NCBI GenBank assembly: GCA_025716815.1
Contig: JAIXMN010000021.1
Location: 434,001-498,000, forward strand
DNA from: Dichotomocladium elegans
Lineage: Eukaryota > Mucoromycota > Mucoromycetes > Mucorales > Lichtheimiaceae
DNA length: 64,000 nucleotides
Reading direction: 5' to 3'
Shown in pieces: positions 30,763-43,508 of this stretch. Both the position numbers and the translations under genes were made by a program. Within the stretch, counting starts at the first letter, position 1. Every line of letters starts with the position of its first letter. The notes beneath the pieces are model-generated. The model was not told the origin of the DNA, ran no database searches, and saw only the letters and a list, made by a program, of their open reading frames with translations.

Positions 30763-30960
30763 ATGCCGCATGCTCGGCGAACGATGTCGCATAAATCCAT
30801 CTCTAAATATATCGAGTCTCGAGGATATCAATGTACCTATCTTTCATCCTATTCGCCTGAACTCAATCCTATTGAACAGTTTAGGTTCGTGGAAGGCGAG
30901 ACGCCGATATGTCAAGTACTTTCTATCACACGTCTTGCACCAAGCCAGATAAGTACCAGA
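30763..30960 (+). pseudogene. Transposase relic, DDE superfamily (Tc1/mariner or related)
   Basis: A short + strand piece reads SISKYIESRGYQCTYLSSYS followed by PELNPIEQF. This is the classic end of a Tc1/mariner-type or DDE_3 transposase catalytic core, in which the glutamate after NPI completes the DDE triad. The upstream catalytic part is missing or frameshifted, and the ORF ends soon after. A second copy is at 46131. It lies between TAN1 and an unrecognised gene. Confidence 0.75.
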
Positions 30961-30994
30961 GACAAGGCAGAACCAGAAGGACAGTTGAAATAGA

Positions 30995-31310
30995 TCGATG
31001 GACTGAGACAATGATCTGATTGGGACGATGGTAATTCCAATGATGTTTTATTATAACATAATATGAGGGTATTTTCTACTGGATGAAATGAAAAGGTGGA
31101 TGGGGCATATATTCAAGTTCATTGCAGTGACTCAAAGTATCAATAAATGTAGACAGAGTAATAAATACAATCAGTACAGGATCATACAGTCAGGAGTGAA
31201 CGGTCTCTTTAATTCCTTTCTTTTGTATGACTGCAAGTATGGTAGAGGACGCCCTTGATATCGATCGTGGGACCGATCTATGGCAGTTTGAATAAGATCC
31301 TTTGGAGGAG
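30995..31310. other. Non-coding stretch after the transposase relic
   Basis: AT-rich DNA with no supported gene; possibly further decayed element sequence. Confidence 0.35.
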
Positions 31311-31314
31311 TCAT

Positions 31315-32075
31315 AAACGGTCACGAAAAAAGAAGAAGGGTGAGGCCAGTCGACTGAGAACACCAAGGGCTGCAGAAAGATAGCGAGGAGCGGGCCCGAG
31401 CGTCCATGTCATATTTCCAGAGAACACCTGTTTAAACAAGACAATACCATGTGTCGACGACGCTGGTATGTAGATGGCGCGATATGTGTTTCTTGGCTGC
31501 TTCGGCAAGTCTCGCCGGAAAATCTCACCTTGTCTTGGTCAATGTTCATTATGCAGCTGTACTGTGATGTTCCTCGCTCAGGATACACATAGGTGTGGAA
31601 TAAAAGAGTCTATCTTCGCTCATAGAGGAACACCACGAAGGGATAAAAGCATTCCCAAAACTCGCAGCAAAGGGTGTGCTGACATGCAAGGGTCGACTGG
31701 GCCTTCAACTGAAATGGCTTGACTTATGTTAAATGCCACAAGTGTATCGAATTCAGCCGTGTGCGGTACGTAGCGTGCAATGTCATCGATTTCCCGCTTG
31801 GATAATTTCAGCCCGGAAGGGCTAGGTCTTTGTAGCTTAACCTCAGCAACAGTACGCTGGTCTCAGCAGACAGTGACCAGCTACACAGGCATGTAGCGGG
31901 TCAAAGGATCGGACAAGATACCTATCCTATACCCATCGCCGGAAACGGCTTTTGCCACCCACTCTGGTGTGTTATAACGAATATTGGTAGCCGGTTTAAT
32001 GGTGGTATCTGGGCCTATAGAGCCTACCGGTAGATCGACCGCGGACTGTAGTTTTCTGTCGACTCTATAACAAAT
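31315..32075 (-). pseudogene. Unrecognised multi-exon gene, possibly 5'-truncated
   Basis: I cannot name this gene, but the - strand shows successive protein-like exons in a consistent order: VDLPVGSIGPDTTIKPATNI with RYNTPEWVAKAVSGDGYRIG and LSDPLTRYMP; VAEVKLQRPSPSGLKLSKRE with IDDIARYVPHTAEFDTLVAF; TYVYPERGTSQYSCIMNIDQ; and, across a GTGAGA...AACAG intron with matching phase, VFSGNMTWTLGPAPRYLSAA, ending FFFFRDRL and stop at about 31315. The second junction would need a very short intron of about 30 nt. I found no convincing start codon upstream before the RasGAP stop at 32242. It may be a real gene with a small first exon or a decaying copy. It lies directly downstream of the RasGAP gene in the same orientation. 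Confidence 0.45.
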
Positions 32076-32241
32076 GAGTCTCTATCTCTTCAGTGACATA
32101 GGCTTTTATTTTGTATGCACCGCATAATATTTTTTTTTAAAAAAAAAGGAAGGTGCTCAAGAAGAGAAAAACCCAGTCCTGTACGTGATTCAAGCGTTAA
32201 GCTTTTTTCTGTCTCTCAGCATCGTCATAAGAGTGTTCAAC

Positions 32242-35200
32242 TTACTTGTTCCTTGACAAGAACGTCTTTGTAAGCAGCTGGAGTGTTCTTGAGACATCAA
32301 CCTTAATGTATTTGAGATCTAGAGACTGAATTTGGTCTTGCTGTTTCTCCAACAAATCGTCCAGTTTGAGATCGATTTCCATAATAGCATTGCTGCGACC
32401 TAAGAACGAGTTTTCTGCTGAGCTACAGTTTCCATTGACTCATCCATTCGTATGGTTACACATACCTTTGTGGTGCAGGGAGATTATGTATGTCCCTGGA
32501 ACAGGAGATGATATCATCAGAAATGTGCTGGAGCGTCTGTGTGTAATCATCGAATAGATCATTGTAAGCCTATGCTTATTCCCTCGCTTAATCGAAAAAT
32601 ATACCTATATTCTGGGACTTCGGTCTCAACTATGATACCATCGCGTTCGAGCTGCTGGTGTGAAAACTTGACAGGTCCCTGTGTTTGAGGCTTGGTCGGC
32701 TTTTGTTTGCCTTTGTTGACTTCGTTGATTTGGACACCGATCCCCACTTGCTTTTTCCCTGTTCCGCCGCCACTTTGGATGCGCACGTTCTGGAGATAAG
32801 CTTTGTACGTCTCAAGTTGGCTGTGAAGATAGTTGTTGTGGTCCTGAATTGTCTTGTACACGCTCTCAAGCGATCGCGTCTCCTCCATTACCCGAAGCTT
32901 GAGGTCACCCAAGTGCGCTAGTTCCTGCTCAATTTCCTCTGCCAGTACACTATAACCGTCGCTCTTATCAATGACACCAAGTTGCTCGAGTTCCAGAAGC
33001 ATTTCCTTGACCTTAATGCCTTTGCGGACGAGTTGTGCGTCATTAGCGGTTCCTGCCGTCTCTGCGATCCGAGCAAGTCTCAACGGCGGCCGCGAAAGAT
33101 AGGGGAGTGAGCGGAGAAGCTGAACGAAGATGGCTTTTGTTTCCATGTAAAGAATATCATTGTGGGTAATGCTATTTTCAGACATTAGCGTCGTGGTTAA
33201 GTCTAGAATAGGTATTAGCCGTGCTGTTAATATTCTTCCTTGCAAAAGTAGTCACCTTGGATAGGCATCTCCCATCGACTAAATAGCTGAAGATCAAGCG
33301 CCTTGTTCTGTTTCCGCGGCACTTGCTGTGGCGCTGGCCCTACCTCTGCAAGTAAAATACGCAAATGATCGTCTTCCTTTGGAGCAAGGACATTAATATG
33401 CCGCTGGATCAACGCGTGCGTGTTGAAAATCTCGTTTGGTGTAATGCTAATAATGATGTCCTTTTTGGAAAGGGCCATGTACTGATCCATTTCGAGAGAT
33501 TCGTAAAAATCCCCAACTTCGCATAGATCATTCAAGAATTTGTTGATACGTTGTTTGTTGCTCTCCACAAATACATTCGTAGGGATCATGTATGATTCCT
33601 TAGCGTAGGATGGCTTGTTGGCCAGATTTTGGAGGAGCTTGGCAATCTAGTAAAAGTGAAGAAAGGACAAGATAAGAGAGAATAAGCTCATTGCTATTGC
33701 TTAGATACTTCTGAACCATTGGAAGGATACTAGCCATGGTCAGAGTGATCCGAGGATAAGTAGCAGGTTTTCCTTCAACAAGCATGTAGGCTTGCGGCGT
33801 CACGATGGCAGGATTCAGGTACCGCAAGAAGAAGAAACCACCGATCAAGGATGATATTGCAGACTCGGAAGCATCAGGATATTTGCGTTTTGTGAGCAGC
33901 TTGATCTGCTTACAGATCCAACGTATTCCATAAGGAACATGATCGAGCGATCCAATGATAGTATCCAAAAATGAGTTCGCAATCGCAATTAATTTGACGA
34001 TTCGAGGTTCAATAGCAGCTCTCACTTGAGGATCGCGTGCTGCCTCTTCTGCGGACGTACTCTTGACAATGCCTGGTGGGAGCTCACCACCATACTCTTG
34101 CTCCAGTTCTGCCAAAATCTCTTCTTGTACCTAGCGATAGACGTGGTGTTGGTCGTGGTGGTCAACTCCTCTCCATTCAGTAAAAGCTTCTTGCTCGCAC
34201 CTTGAGGGGATTGATCTGAAGATTCAATTCTTTCCTTTCAAGCAAACCGTTGATGCGCTCCGAAAGGGTGTGCTTTAAGTAAGACTGACCGGGGCCGCGG
34301 CGTGTATAGGTGGTCATCATGCGTGAAACAGGCGTATTTGCACGCAGAAGCGAGGCAAATTCCGTCGTTGTTTCGAACTGAGCGACAAGAACATTCTATT
34401 GCGCGACGTTAAGCATGACGAGTGGGATGGGACAGGTCGTGCACAACTCCCTTTTCTTTTACCTGAAACATACTCAGCAGCAAGTGCTCTTCTCGACTCT
34501 CGTATTGATTACCATATAGGGTAAACATGACCGTTTGCAGTAACGTGTCTATCTCACCGAGACTGACAAGGCGACACAATGTAGCGGCATGACGCGGCTC
34601 GCTTTGAAGGAGGAAGAATAGATTACCGTATTGTTGCATCTTGCGATCATCCAGGAAGTAGCCAAATGTGTCGTCCTCCTCTTCTAAATGGGACGCCATC
34701 TCATTTTGCTGTACGAGGTATCTTGGTTACACAGACACAAATACAATAGTCCCAGACAGTCGCTCCCTGCTGTGTTTCACATCCATACCACGTCCAGCGC
34801 CCTGTTGATGAGAAGCGCAATTCGAGAATCCAGAAACCTCACATCGCGTTCGAGCACAAAGTTTTGTTTGGATTGAGACGATATCTTTGACTTGAGCTCA
34901 CGCAATGCCAGTTGAGCTATTATGGAGCTGAACACGTCAATGTTCTCTCGGAAGTAGCCAGACAGATACACACACAACGCCTGCATTATGACCAAAAACC
35001 AACTCCTATCTTTTTTTTTTTAAAAAAAAAAAGACATACCTTCAGCGAGCTCGTCCTGGACTTCCACGTCTTGCTCTGCGGCCATAGAGTAAAAGGTGGA
35101 CACGGAGTATCGCTTCGAGTTCCTGCCTCCGCGGCGTGCGGACTGATGGCGGCTATTTGCTGCAGCGGCTGTCACGGCCCTGCTGATGAGCGTGCTCGGC

Positions 35201-35271
35201 TGTCGGTAGATGAGAGGCGGGATTATCCCGCTGCGACGATCGGTGATCAGGCTGGTGTGAGTAGTTGACAT
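32242..35271 (-). CDS. gap1: Ras GTPase-activating protein (Gap1/Sar1-type, RasGAP plus RasGAP_C)
   Basis: Negative regulator of Ras signalling in polarity and morphogenesis. From the start at 35271 ([15 protein letters not shown]) a basic N-terminus leads into helical exons ([40 protein letters not shown]), then the RasGAP core. The arginine-finger segment is [20 protein letters not shown], followed by [18 protein letters not shown] and the hallmark [20 protein letters not shown]. After this come the IQGAP-like RasGAP_C region ([40 protein letters not shown]) and a coiled-coil end ([20 protein letters not shown]) to a TAA at 32242. It lacks the calponin-homology and IQ motifs of true IQGAPs, matching the fission-yeast Gap1 architecture. 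The intron near 35020-35030 has an A/T hairpin-like run. Confidence 0.94.
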
Positions 35272-36455
35272 CAGGAATAATTAACGATTGCAATTGAAAA
35301 TGAGAGGCCTGCTCTTGTATTGCAAGGTGTGTATGAAGAAAACAAATATCGCAAGTGTATGGGTAGGGACGAAAAGAAGGAAGAAAAAAGGGAGACGAAA
35401 GAACAAAAGAAAAGGGGAGGATGCCGTTGCCCTTTTTCATATGCAGACGCCTTGGTGAGTGGAGCATTCCACCAATAATTTGTGGTACAATCTACCTTGA
35501 CAGTGACATATACCGTGATAGATCGAGTGTGCGTGTGTGTCACGCTTTCCTTCCAAGCTCTACATCATGCATCGAATATCGTCTCTAATTTATAGCGATC
35601 TTCTTGCTACATTGTCGACACTTTGTACCTACCATCGCTATCGACAAGAGATTTTCTTTTTCTTAAAACATCTTGAAGCCTAAAGATTCACTAGCTTACC
35701 TGATACGCTGCATGATGTTATATATGTCATTGGTAACTTATTATTTTCGACAGTATAGCGAATTCTAGCAAGTTACTATCGAAAGGAATAAAGAGGCGCA
35801 GTAATCTTTCCCTTGTCTCTCCCTTTCTATCCAACTGATCTGGCGGTGACTCGGTGGGATGTCAGCGTTATTGCGGATCTTGGATTAGGCTGGAGTACAA
35901 AAGACGTTTTCCGGGAAGCGATCATTCGACGCCATACCGATTTGGTTCTTTGTTACCAGTATTTACGTTCACAAACTGCTTCTTTGAACGAAAAAGAAAA
36001 ATAGACGTCAACAAGCTACCCCTGAGAACGATGACACTGCATGCAATAAATATTACAACTAAGATCTTTGACGGAATAAGTATCATGGTCCATTTCTATA
36101 CTGGTAGCTCGGTACTCAGTAACAAGGCAACATACATATATTATGAAAGTTCCAGCCTCATCCCGCAATTCATGTATTCTTTTCGTCCTGAGTGGCATTT
36201 TGTCATTCTAATAACACTGCACCTCTTGGGAGGTGATGACGCTCGATCTAAATGCATTTTTGCTACCATTGAGACCCTTCGGCAAAGTCTATTTTGTGTT
36301 CTAAGACTAGGGTAACGCTGAACTGTAAGGTACAATTCTTCATATTTGTCTTCATGGAAAAAAGAAACCGGCAGATGCCCGTAATTGTATCATGGGTAGA
36401 CATTGTGACCTATCTATAAGTGGACATTGTATTCGTATTCCTATAGAAAAGCATG
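35272..36455. other. Intergenic region between RasGAP and Vps68 genes
   Basis: Nearly 1.2 kb with no supported gene. The right half, 35800-36330, has open frames on both strands but no family motif. The left part is probably the RasGAP promoter and leader. Confidence 0.4.
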
Positions 36456-37334
36456 TTATCCATGAGTGCTTCCACTTTTATTAGCGCGTTGTTGATTGCA
36501 CCGGCTTACCTCTTGGGTGTTCTGAGCGATCCAAAGGACGATTGTACTAAATCATTATACGATGAGTAGGGAAGAATAGCATCCTTGTGTATTTCTTTTA
36601 TCATACCTAATCATGATCAAGCCGCATTGGACAACACCTGCTGCTCCATAGAAGATCTCGGGCTTGCTAGACTCAAGGTAGACAATGTACTTGACAATCA
36701 AGACGCACTATCAACAAGAACGGGGAGGACATTAATGCATAGGAGCTTGCCCACAGAGAGAAACGTACGAATGACCCAGCAAATCCGCCTGCAATCAATG
36801 CAAATCCAAGGAAGAGAAAGAGGCGGGCCTTCCACACGAGGCTACTACCTGCATATGCATATTCCTCTCCGTGCAGTCGTGACTTGTCGATCAAATTGAT
36901 ACTAGCCCGCGTACTGTGATTAATCAACAGGACAAGACAAAACACCACATACACATACACATATACACACACACGCACGCACACACGCACACAGGAGAGA
37001 GCGAGAAAACTTGGCTCTGACTACTTACACAATCATGCCAAGTGTCGAAAGAATCCCAGAGACCCAGTCCTCGAATCCCATATGCGTAATGTCATCTCGG
37101 TTTTTTGCAGAATTGACGAGTGCATCAATGAATACCCACCAAGCGATGGCAAACTGTGTGTAGAGGTTGGTGGACTTTTTTTTCTTCCGTGATAGCTCCG
37201 GATGGGGAATGTCAATCAATTACCAAGACACCTGACGCATAAACACCGATTTGGCGTGCCTTATGTGAAAGAAACCGCAAAGGATTGGGAATAATGAAAA
37301 TAGATCGAGGTTCTTCGTCGTAGAGTCGAGGCAT
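36456..37334 (-). CDS. VPS68: Vps68/TMEM50 family membrane protein
   Basis: Small four-TM protein of the UPF0220/TMEM50 family. Yeast Vps68 acts with Vps55 in endosome-to-vacuole transport. The first exon starts at 37334 (MPRLYDEEPRSIFIIPNPLR). The next reads FAIAWWVFIDALVNSAKNRD with FEDWVSGILSTLGMIV, then INLIDKSRLHGEEYAYAGSS with WKARLFLFLGFALIAGGFAG. After a 61-nt intron the frame continues CVLIVKYIVYLESSKPEIFY and GAAGVVQCGLIMIS, and one further junction gives TIVLWIAQNTQE. These exons match the whole family length. After the last motif the frame runs a few codons to a stop at 36456, which may be in intron or true tail. An (AC)n repeat at about 36950-36990 lies in an intron. Confidence 0.93.
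36948..36990. repeat. (CA)n-type microsatellite in VPS68 intron
   Basis: Alternating CA run with some CG units, between the exon ending ...LGMIV and the exon starting INLIDKSRL. Confidence 0.85.
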
Positions 37335-37816
37335 GGCAAGGTTCAATGGCGTGTGTTGGGAGCTACAGAGACAATACGCTTTGCTATTTCGGAACTGCTG
37401 AGTATCAATCCCTCTTTATCAATGGGCACCTCACGCGCCTGTGATTTTCGACATTATCCGGCATAAGCTCTGGGACGAACCGCAAGAAGTGAGAGCGATC
37501 CTCCTGTTTAGGTTGAAACGCCCGCTCCCGCGCCCGCGCCATCGCCATCCATGTCCAGAAATCATTCCCAATGCATAAAGGAGTCCCGCCGTGTGTGTCG
37601 CTGCAGAGTAAGGATTTTTTGCTACGTTGGGATCGGGTGGGGATGGGTCCCGAAACAAACAAAAAATGGGCTATTCAAACCCCCTTCGCATACGCGTTTT
37701 CCTTCCCCTTTCTTCCCTTCTCACACTTTCTTTGTTAACACAAAAAAACACACTGCTTTTTTATTGTTTGCGCACATGCATGTGCAAGAGAAGACAACGT
37801 TCTAATTCTATTTTGC
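37335..37816. promoter_or_regulatory. Region between VPS68 start and eL8 stop
   Basis: Contains a short GC-rich segment with open - strand frames (37405-37662) but no family motif. It should hold the VPS68 promoter and the eL8 3' UTR. Confidence 0.4.
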
Positions 37817-38824
37817 TTACTGACGAGCAGCAACCTCCTTAGCAGCAAGAGCGGCGCGCTTGGCAAGGCGTGCGTTGGACTTGGGACCGTTGATACCACC
37901 ACCCCAGTGACGGCGGGTCTCCTCCCACTTGTCGTTGTAGTTGGCCTTGACAGCGGTGAGAAGGCTGGCGAATTCGGCCTTGTCAGCATCGGCAATGTCG
38001 GTGAAGGCAATAGCAGTGGCGGTCTTCTTGTGGACGACGGCACCAAGGCGGGCCTTACCCTTGACAATGCAGTAAGGGACACCCATCTTGCGGCAAAGAG
38101 CGGGCAAGAAGATAACCAACTCAATGGGGTCAACATCATCGGCAATGGCAACGAACTGAGCCTTCTTGTTCTCAATCAAAGAGGTGATGTGGTTCAAACC
38201 ATACTTGACGACCATGGGCTTATCGGTCTTGATAGCCTCCTTGCCCTCGGCCTTGGCAGCAGCAGCATCACGGAGACGCTGGCGCTTCTCGACCTTGCTC
38301 TCGGGGCGGTATTTATTGGCAAGCTTGAAGAGCTGAGCAGCAGTGTTCTGGTCCAAGGTCTGGGTGAACTGGTTGATAGCAGGAGGGACCTTCAAACGCT
38401 GATAGATGATCTTCTTCTGGCGCTGGAGGCGAACATAGTGGGGCCACTTGACGAAGCGGGTGACATCGCGCTTGGGCTGGATATCCTGACCAATACCGAA
38501 GTTCTTGGGGGTCTTCTCAAGAAGAGGGTTGGCAGCGGCCTTAGTGGCCTGCTTACCCTTGACGGGGTAGGGAGCGGGAGCGACCTTCTTGCCAGTGGAC
38601 TTCTTCGCAGGAGCCTATGATGCCAGTGCACATTAGTTCATCGATGGAGCTTCGATTATATTTATTGACGCCACCTCGAAATTCGTGGCGACCCCAACCA
38701 ATCCATCCATCCATCCACCCATCCGTCCATCCATCCGATTGTTTCTCGATGAGTCCCATTCTTTCTGTTGCTTTCAGCCTGCTCTTCATCTATCCATGTA
38801 TCCTTTTTTTCCGATATGTACCAT
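37817..38824 (-). CDS. RPL8: 60S ribosomal protein eL8 (L7a/L8)
   Basis: Component of the large cytosolic ribosomal subunit. The ATG alone (38824-38822) forms the coding part of exon 1. A 207-nt intron (38615-38821) follows, and exon 2 continues [20 protein letters not shown] in phase. Conserved segments are PRDVT-equivalent [59 protein letters not shown], the L7Ae core [20 protein letters not shown] and [20 protein letters not shown], then [18 protein letters not shown]. The stop is at 37817. Codon use is strongly biased toward C-ending codons, as expected for a highly expressed gene, which also produces a long meaningless + strand ORF. Intron 1 carries a GGAT repeat (see findings). Confidence 0.96.
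38697..38740. repeat. (GGAT)n tetranucleotide repeat in eL8 intron 1
   Basis: On the + strand it reads as repeated CATC/ATCC units; on the coding strand it is repeated GGAT with a few substitutions (GGAC, GGGT). Confidence 0.9.
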
Positions 38825-40145
38825 TTCGATCTATTGGGCTGTAAAAGAGGAGGAACTTCAAATGACCAGCTTGGCAATGGTGAACTCGTCTGTAGGTTTT
38901 CGGGCCCCGCGTCGGAACTTGCTCGCTTTTCCCGGTCAAGCGCTCTTTACGAAGGTAAACATCCTCGGATACTGCTTGGATCGTAAAACAGGAAATTGTG
39001 CAGGGTATGAAAGGATGCTTGTTAGTCCATTTCATGATATTTGATTTTCAGAGGCCATGGTGGAACAAACAATTCAAATGTGTGTAGAATTTCCCACAAT
39101 CGGATAGTGTCATGTGTGATACGTATTTACCAGAAGAGGTGGGCGATCTGATGGCTATAAGGATGTCTATTTGGCTTTGATTGAGCACATCCTCGTGTGG
39201 ATATAGCAGCGCTAGAGGATGGTTGTTTATTTTTCCTCTGTTGACAAGAGCTTGCCAAGCTTTTCTATGTATACGTAATGATGCTTGATACCAAATCCTG
39301 AATTATCAAGAAAACGTTCTTCGTTGTACTTAAAGAAAAAATCAACCACCACCCCTTTACGCTAGCCGGGTCATACATGTTGTATCCAGATATGCACATG
39401 GCAATAACAGTTCTTTTTATTTTGATGGCTGTTCTTATTTTTGGCACTGTAACTAATGCCTAAGGCTCTTTCTTTGACCAGGCCATGCTGCGCTTCATGT
39501 TAATATGAAAACCAAAGCCAATGCAGTCATATCTACAGGCTGAGACCGAACCTTCTTTAATGAGACGTCGCATTCATTTTTCATAGAACGATGGATTCTA
39601 AAATAACACTGTTATGCTCTTCATTGAGAATACGTTAACGACCTCTGCCTCTACGTTGCTTAAAATCGCTGTCAGGGTCCTTTTCATACATCATTGCCTA
39701 TCGCTGTGCTGAAATGGACATGGATTCCTAGTTGTTTTGCAGTTAGATGATGTACTCAAGGCCTTCTCAAACATCAGTTTGACCTTATCTTTGTCGATGA
39801 AGCCGCGCTTATGGTCCGTTTCTTTCATCTGTTAGGGCTACCCCTGCCCAAGATAGAACTACGCAAGTATACTGCATGAGAACAATCCCTCACCAAGGGC
39901 ATGACTTTGTCCATCTTTGTAGAAAACGATTTCTCCCATGTATACGAGATTTGCTTTGCTAATGAAACTGGTAGGGTGCGCGACTTCAATTTTGAAAAAA
40001 TAGTGTATATAATCCAATTGCTTCGAAACAGAAAGGAAGGATCTATTGGGGCATGTGATGACAGGGTATGTTGGTGTGATGGATGCTTGTGACAGATAAA
40101 TACAGTGTGTGCATGCGTAGTCTGCGGCTGACCATGTCTACGTTC
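38825..40145. other. Intergenic region upstream of eL8
   Basis: About 1.3 kb without a supported gene. Immediately right of 38824 must be the eL8 promoter. Isolated open frames at 39265-39447 (-) and 39901-40092 (+) show no family motif and may be decayed sequence. Confidence 0.35.
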
Positions 40146-40695
40146 TTATGGGTCAGAGGTGAGAGGCTTTGCTTTGCGCTGGTGGGTCATAACGGCAATA
40201 ACAATGGTATATACAACGATGGTCAGGATGCACATGGCTGGAACAAAGAATCGGAAGAGTTGGACGGGCGAGCATGTCAGTCTGACCGGAATTATATAAA
40301 CAAGAGCAATGCGCGTTTAAGTGACCTTAGGCTTCTGCTGTTCAAGATCCCAAACAAATTTACCGACTGAAAGACAGTGTGCTCGATTTCCTGTTATGTT
40401 CGGGCATGAAATAGGGATCTTCGTCATCATCGTCACTCTCGACGTAGGTGGCAAATTCGTGAGCTTCCTCTTCATCGTCATCATTATGTTGTACACTGCC
40501 TCCTGAATGTGCATCTTCTTCCAAGGCTATAGGGCCGTAACGTTCATTATTTACTAGCATTGCGAGAGTATCTTTTTTTGTTGTCAGAGGAACAATTGCG
40601 TGCAGGTGTAGGTATGAATGTTCGATGAGCAGCCGTCGTCCGACGATAAAAGTGTGCGCGGGGTTTATGGCAAAAGACAAGTTTCTTCTATACAA
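40146..40695 (-). CDS. Acidic single-pass membrane protein, unrecognised
   Basis: I do not recognise the family. Two exons, 40695-40364 and 40281-40146, joined across an 82-nt GTAAAT...TCAG intron with matching phase, give about 155 residues. The N-terminal half is neutral (MYRRNLSFAINPAHTFIVGR). The middle is very acidic (HNDDDEEEAHEFATYVESDD, DDEDPYFMPEHNRKSS). The C-terminal exon reads LTCSPVQLFRFFVPAMCILT, IVVYTIVIAVMTHQRKAKPL and then stop, so one hydrophobic helix with basic residues right after it ends the chain. That is a tail-anchored or type II-like design. An alternative start is MLVNNERYGPIALEEDA, about 45 codons downstream. The clean splice phase and helix make a real gene likely. 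Confidence 0.6.
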
Positions 40696-41245
40696 TTGAG
40701 TGCCGTCCCTTCACGTGATAAGGCAGGATCTTGCTAAAAAGACATGAATGCGTAGGCGGGGGTTGCATCGGTTAACTGCTTGACGTATGATATGGACATC
40801 ATCGATAGCTTCAAGTCTCGAGTTTTGTGTCCGACGATTGAAGAAATCCATTCTGTCGCACGAACAAGATAATACCTATTGCAAGGGGCCATTATGGAAG
40901 ATCATATCCCGAAAAGAAGAAATACATTTCATGCGTGGTCGATTGTCATGTCTTTAGTGCAATCATGAGAGCGAACATTCAATCTCCCAGTCGCTCGTTC
41001 TCCCCAATTGCTTCTGCGGATTATAGACCGAGTAAACCATTCCCTGATAGTTGCCTCCTTTCTTATGACTGCAAAAAAAGGGAAGGTGGGGTTAGAGGCG
41101 GATAACCTGTGATTGGCCACCCTGTGCACTCGCTGAAATTTGATTGGTTTACGAGCGGTCACCACAGCCCCGCACTGGGTCGGGATGGAACACTTGGTGG
41201 TGGGATGGAGACGATGAGAAGACCTTCTCTGTCTTTCATCAAACC
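40696..41245. promoter_or_regulatory. Promoter region between the acidic membrane protein and uL14
   Basis: Divergent promoters are expected here. No supported ORF. Confidence 0.4.
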
Positions 41246-41958
41246 ATGCCGAAAGGTAACATATCCAAAAAAACCAGAGATCCACTTCTCGATGAGCATT
41301 CCATGCCATTTTTTGGGAATTGGATGGATGGATGGATGGATAGATAGATGGACCGGTTTGAGTTTTGATATAATTGGATTAACGAAGTCGATTCGACAAT
41401 GTTAAACAGTTAGCATTTCTGGCACGAAGTACCGCATGACCCTCGGTTTGCCCGTTGGCGCCGTTATGAACTGCGCTGACAACAGTGGCGCCAAGAACCT
41501 TTATGTCATTGCCGTCCGCAACATCAAGGGCCGTTTGAACCGTCTTCCCGCTGCCGGTGCCGGTGACATGTTTGTTGCCTCGGTCAAGAAGGGCAAGCCC
41601 GAGTTGAGAAAGAAGGGTAACGTGCTATTAGTGATCCTCTCTGCTTCGGATCTGCAGTTAATGAATTCATTATAATTTTTCGTATGCAGTCATGCCTGCC
41701 GTCGTTGTCCGTCAACGTCGCGCTTGGCGCCGTCGCGATGGTGTTTTCCTTTACTTCGAGGATAACGCCGGTGTCATTGTCAACGTAAGCAACGCTGCCA
41801 TTCTTTTTTGGAAGCCACTTCAATTGTTATACTAATCTTCTACGAATTCGACTTAGCCCAAGGGTGAAATGAAGGGCTCTGCTATCACTGGCCCCGTTGC
41901 CAAGGAATGCGCTGACCTGTGGCCCCGTATTGCCTCCGCCTCTGGTACCGTCGTTTAA
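41246..41958 (+). CDS. RPL23: 60S ribosomal protein uL14 (L23)
   Basis: Large-subunit protein near the factor-binding region. Exon 1 is only 10 nt (ATG CCG AAA G; 41246-41255). A 154-nt intron (41256-41409) follows, and the frame resumes [19 protein letters not shown]. Family motifs are [50 protein letters not shown], then after an intron [20 protein letters not shown] and [11 protein letters not shown], and after another intron [20 protein letters not shown] with [13 protein letters not shown] and stop. This is the full family length, although the N-terminus is shorter than the SKRGRGG-type N-terminus of many eukaryotes. Intron 1 carries a GGAT repeat in the coding sense. Confidence 0.96.
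41324..41352. repeat. (GGAT)n tetranucleotide repeat in uL14 intron 1
   Basis: Several perfect GGAT units followed by two AGAT variants, on the coding strand of uL14. Confidence 0.9.
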
Positions 41959-42252
41959 GGGAACATGTTCAATATGCAACTAAGCGATCATGACCGGAAC
42001 AAAAAGAATACAACCAATAAAAAAGTCTAAAAAGATATTTGGGCAAATGGTATCTTTGTGGGAAGTGTGTTAGAGACTGGGGAAGTCAATTGGCTCATAG
42101 CACTGCCTCTGCAGGCGCAGTAATGAGTAGACCCTTCGTTGCAGCAGCTTGTTCTCATCGTTCTTTTGAGTCACATGAATTTTATCGAGTGAGGCATTCT
42201 GAAATATTTTGTTTTCGTCTACCTCGCTCCATACTGCGTCATACTCCCTCTA

Positions 42253-43508
<1,256 letters not shown>

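Noticed and set aside
36948..36990. CA-rich array considered as CRISPR or telomere-like repeat
   Set aside because: A simple dinucleotide microsatellite within an intron, with no spacers and no longer unit.
37405..37662. - strand open frame rich in Arg/Ala upstream of VPS68
   Set aside because: No family motif, no splice link to VPS68, located where the promoter is expected.
37907..38620. A 237-codon + strand open frame opposite the eL8 gene
   Set aside because: It is the antisense shadow of a highly codon-biased ribosomal protein gene; eL8 on the - strand has full family motifs.
40929..41309. - strand open frame covering the uL14 start and intron
   Set aside because: Overlaps the uL14 first exon and intron with the GGAT repeat; no family motif.
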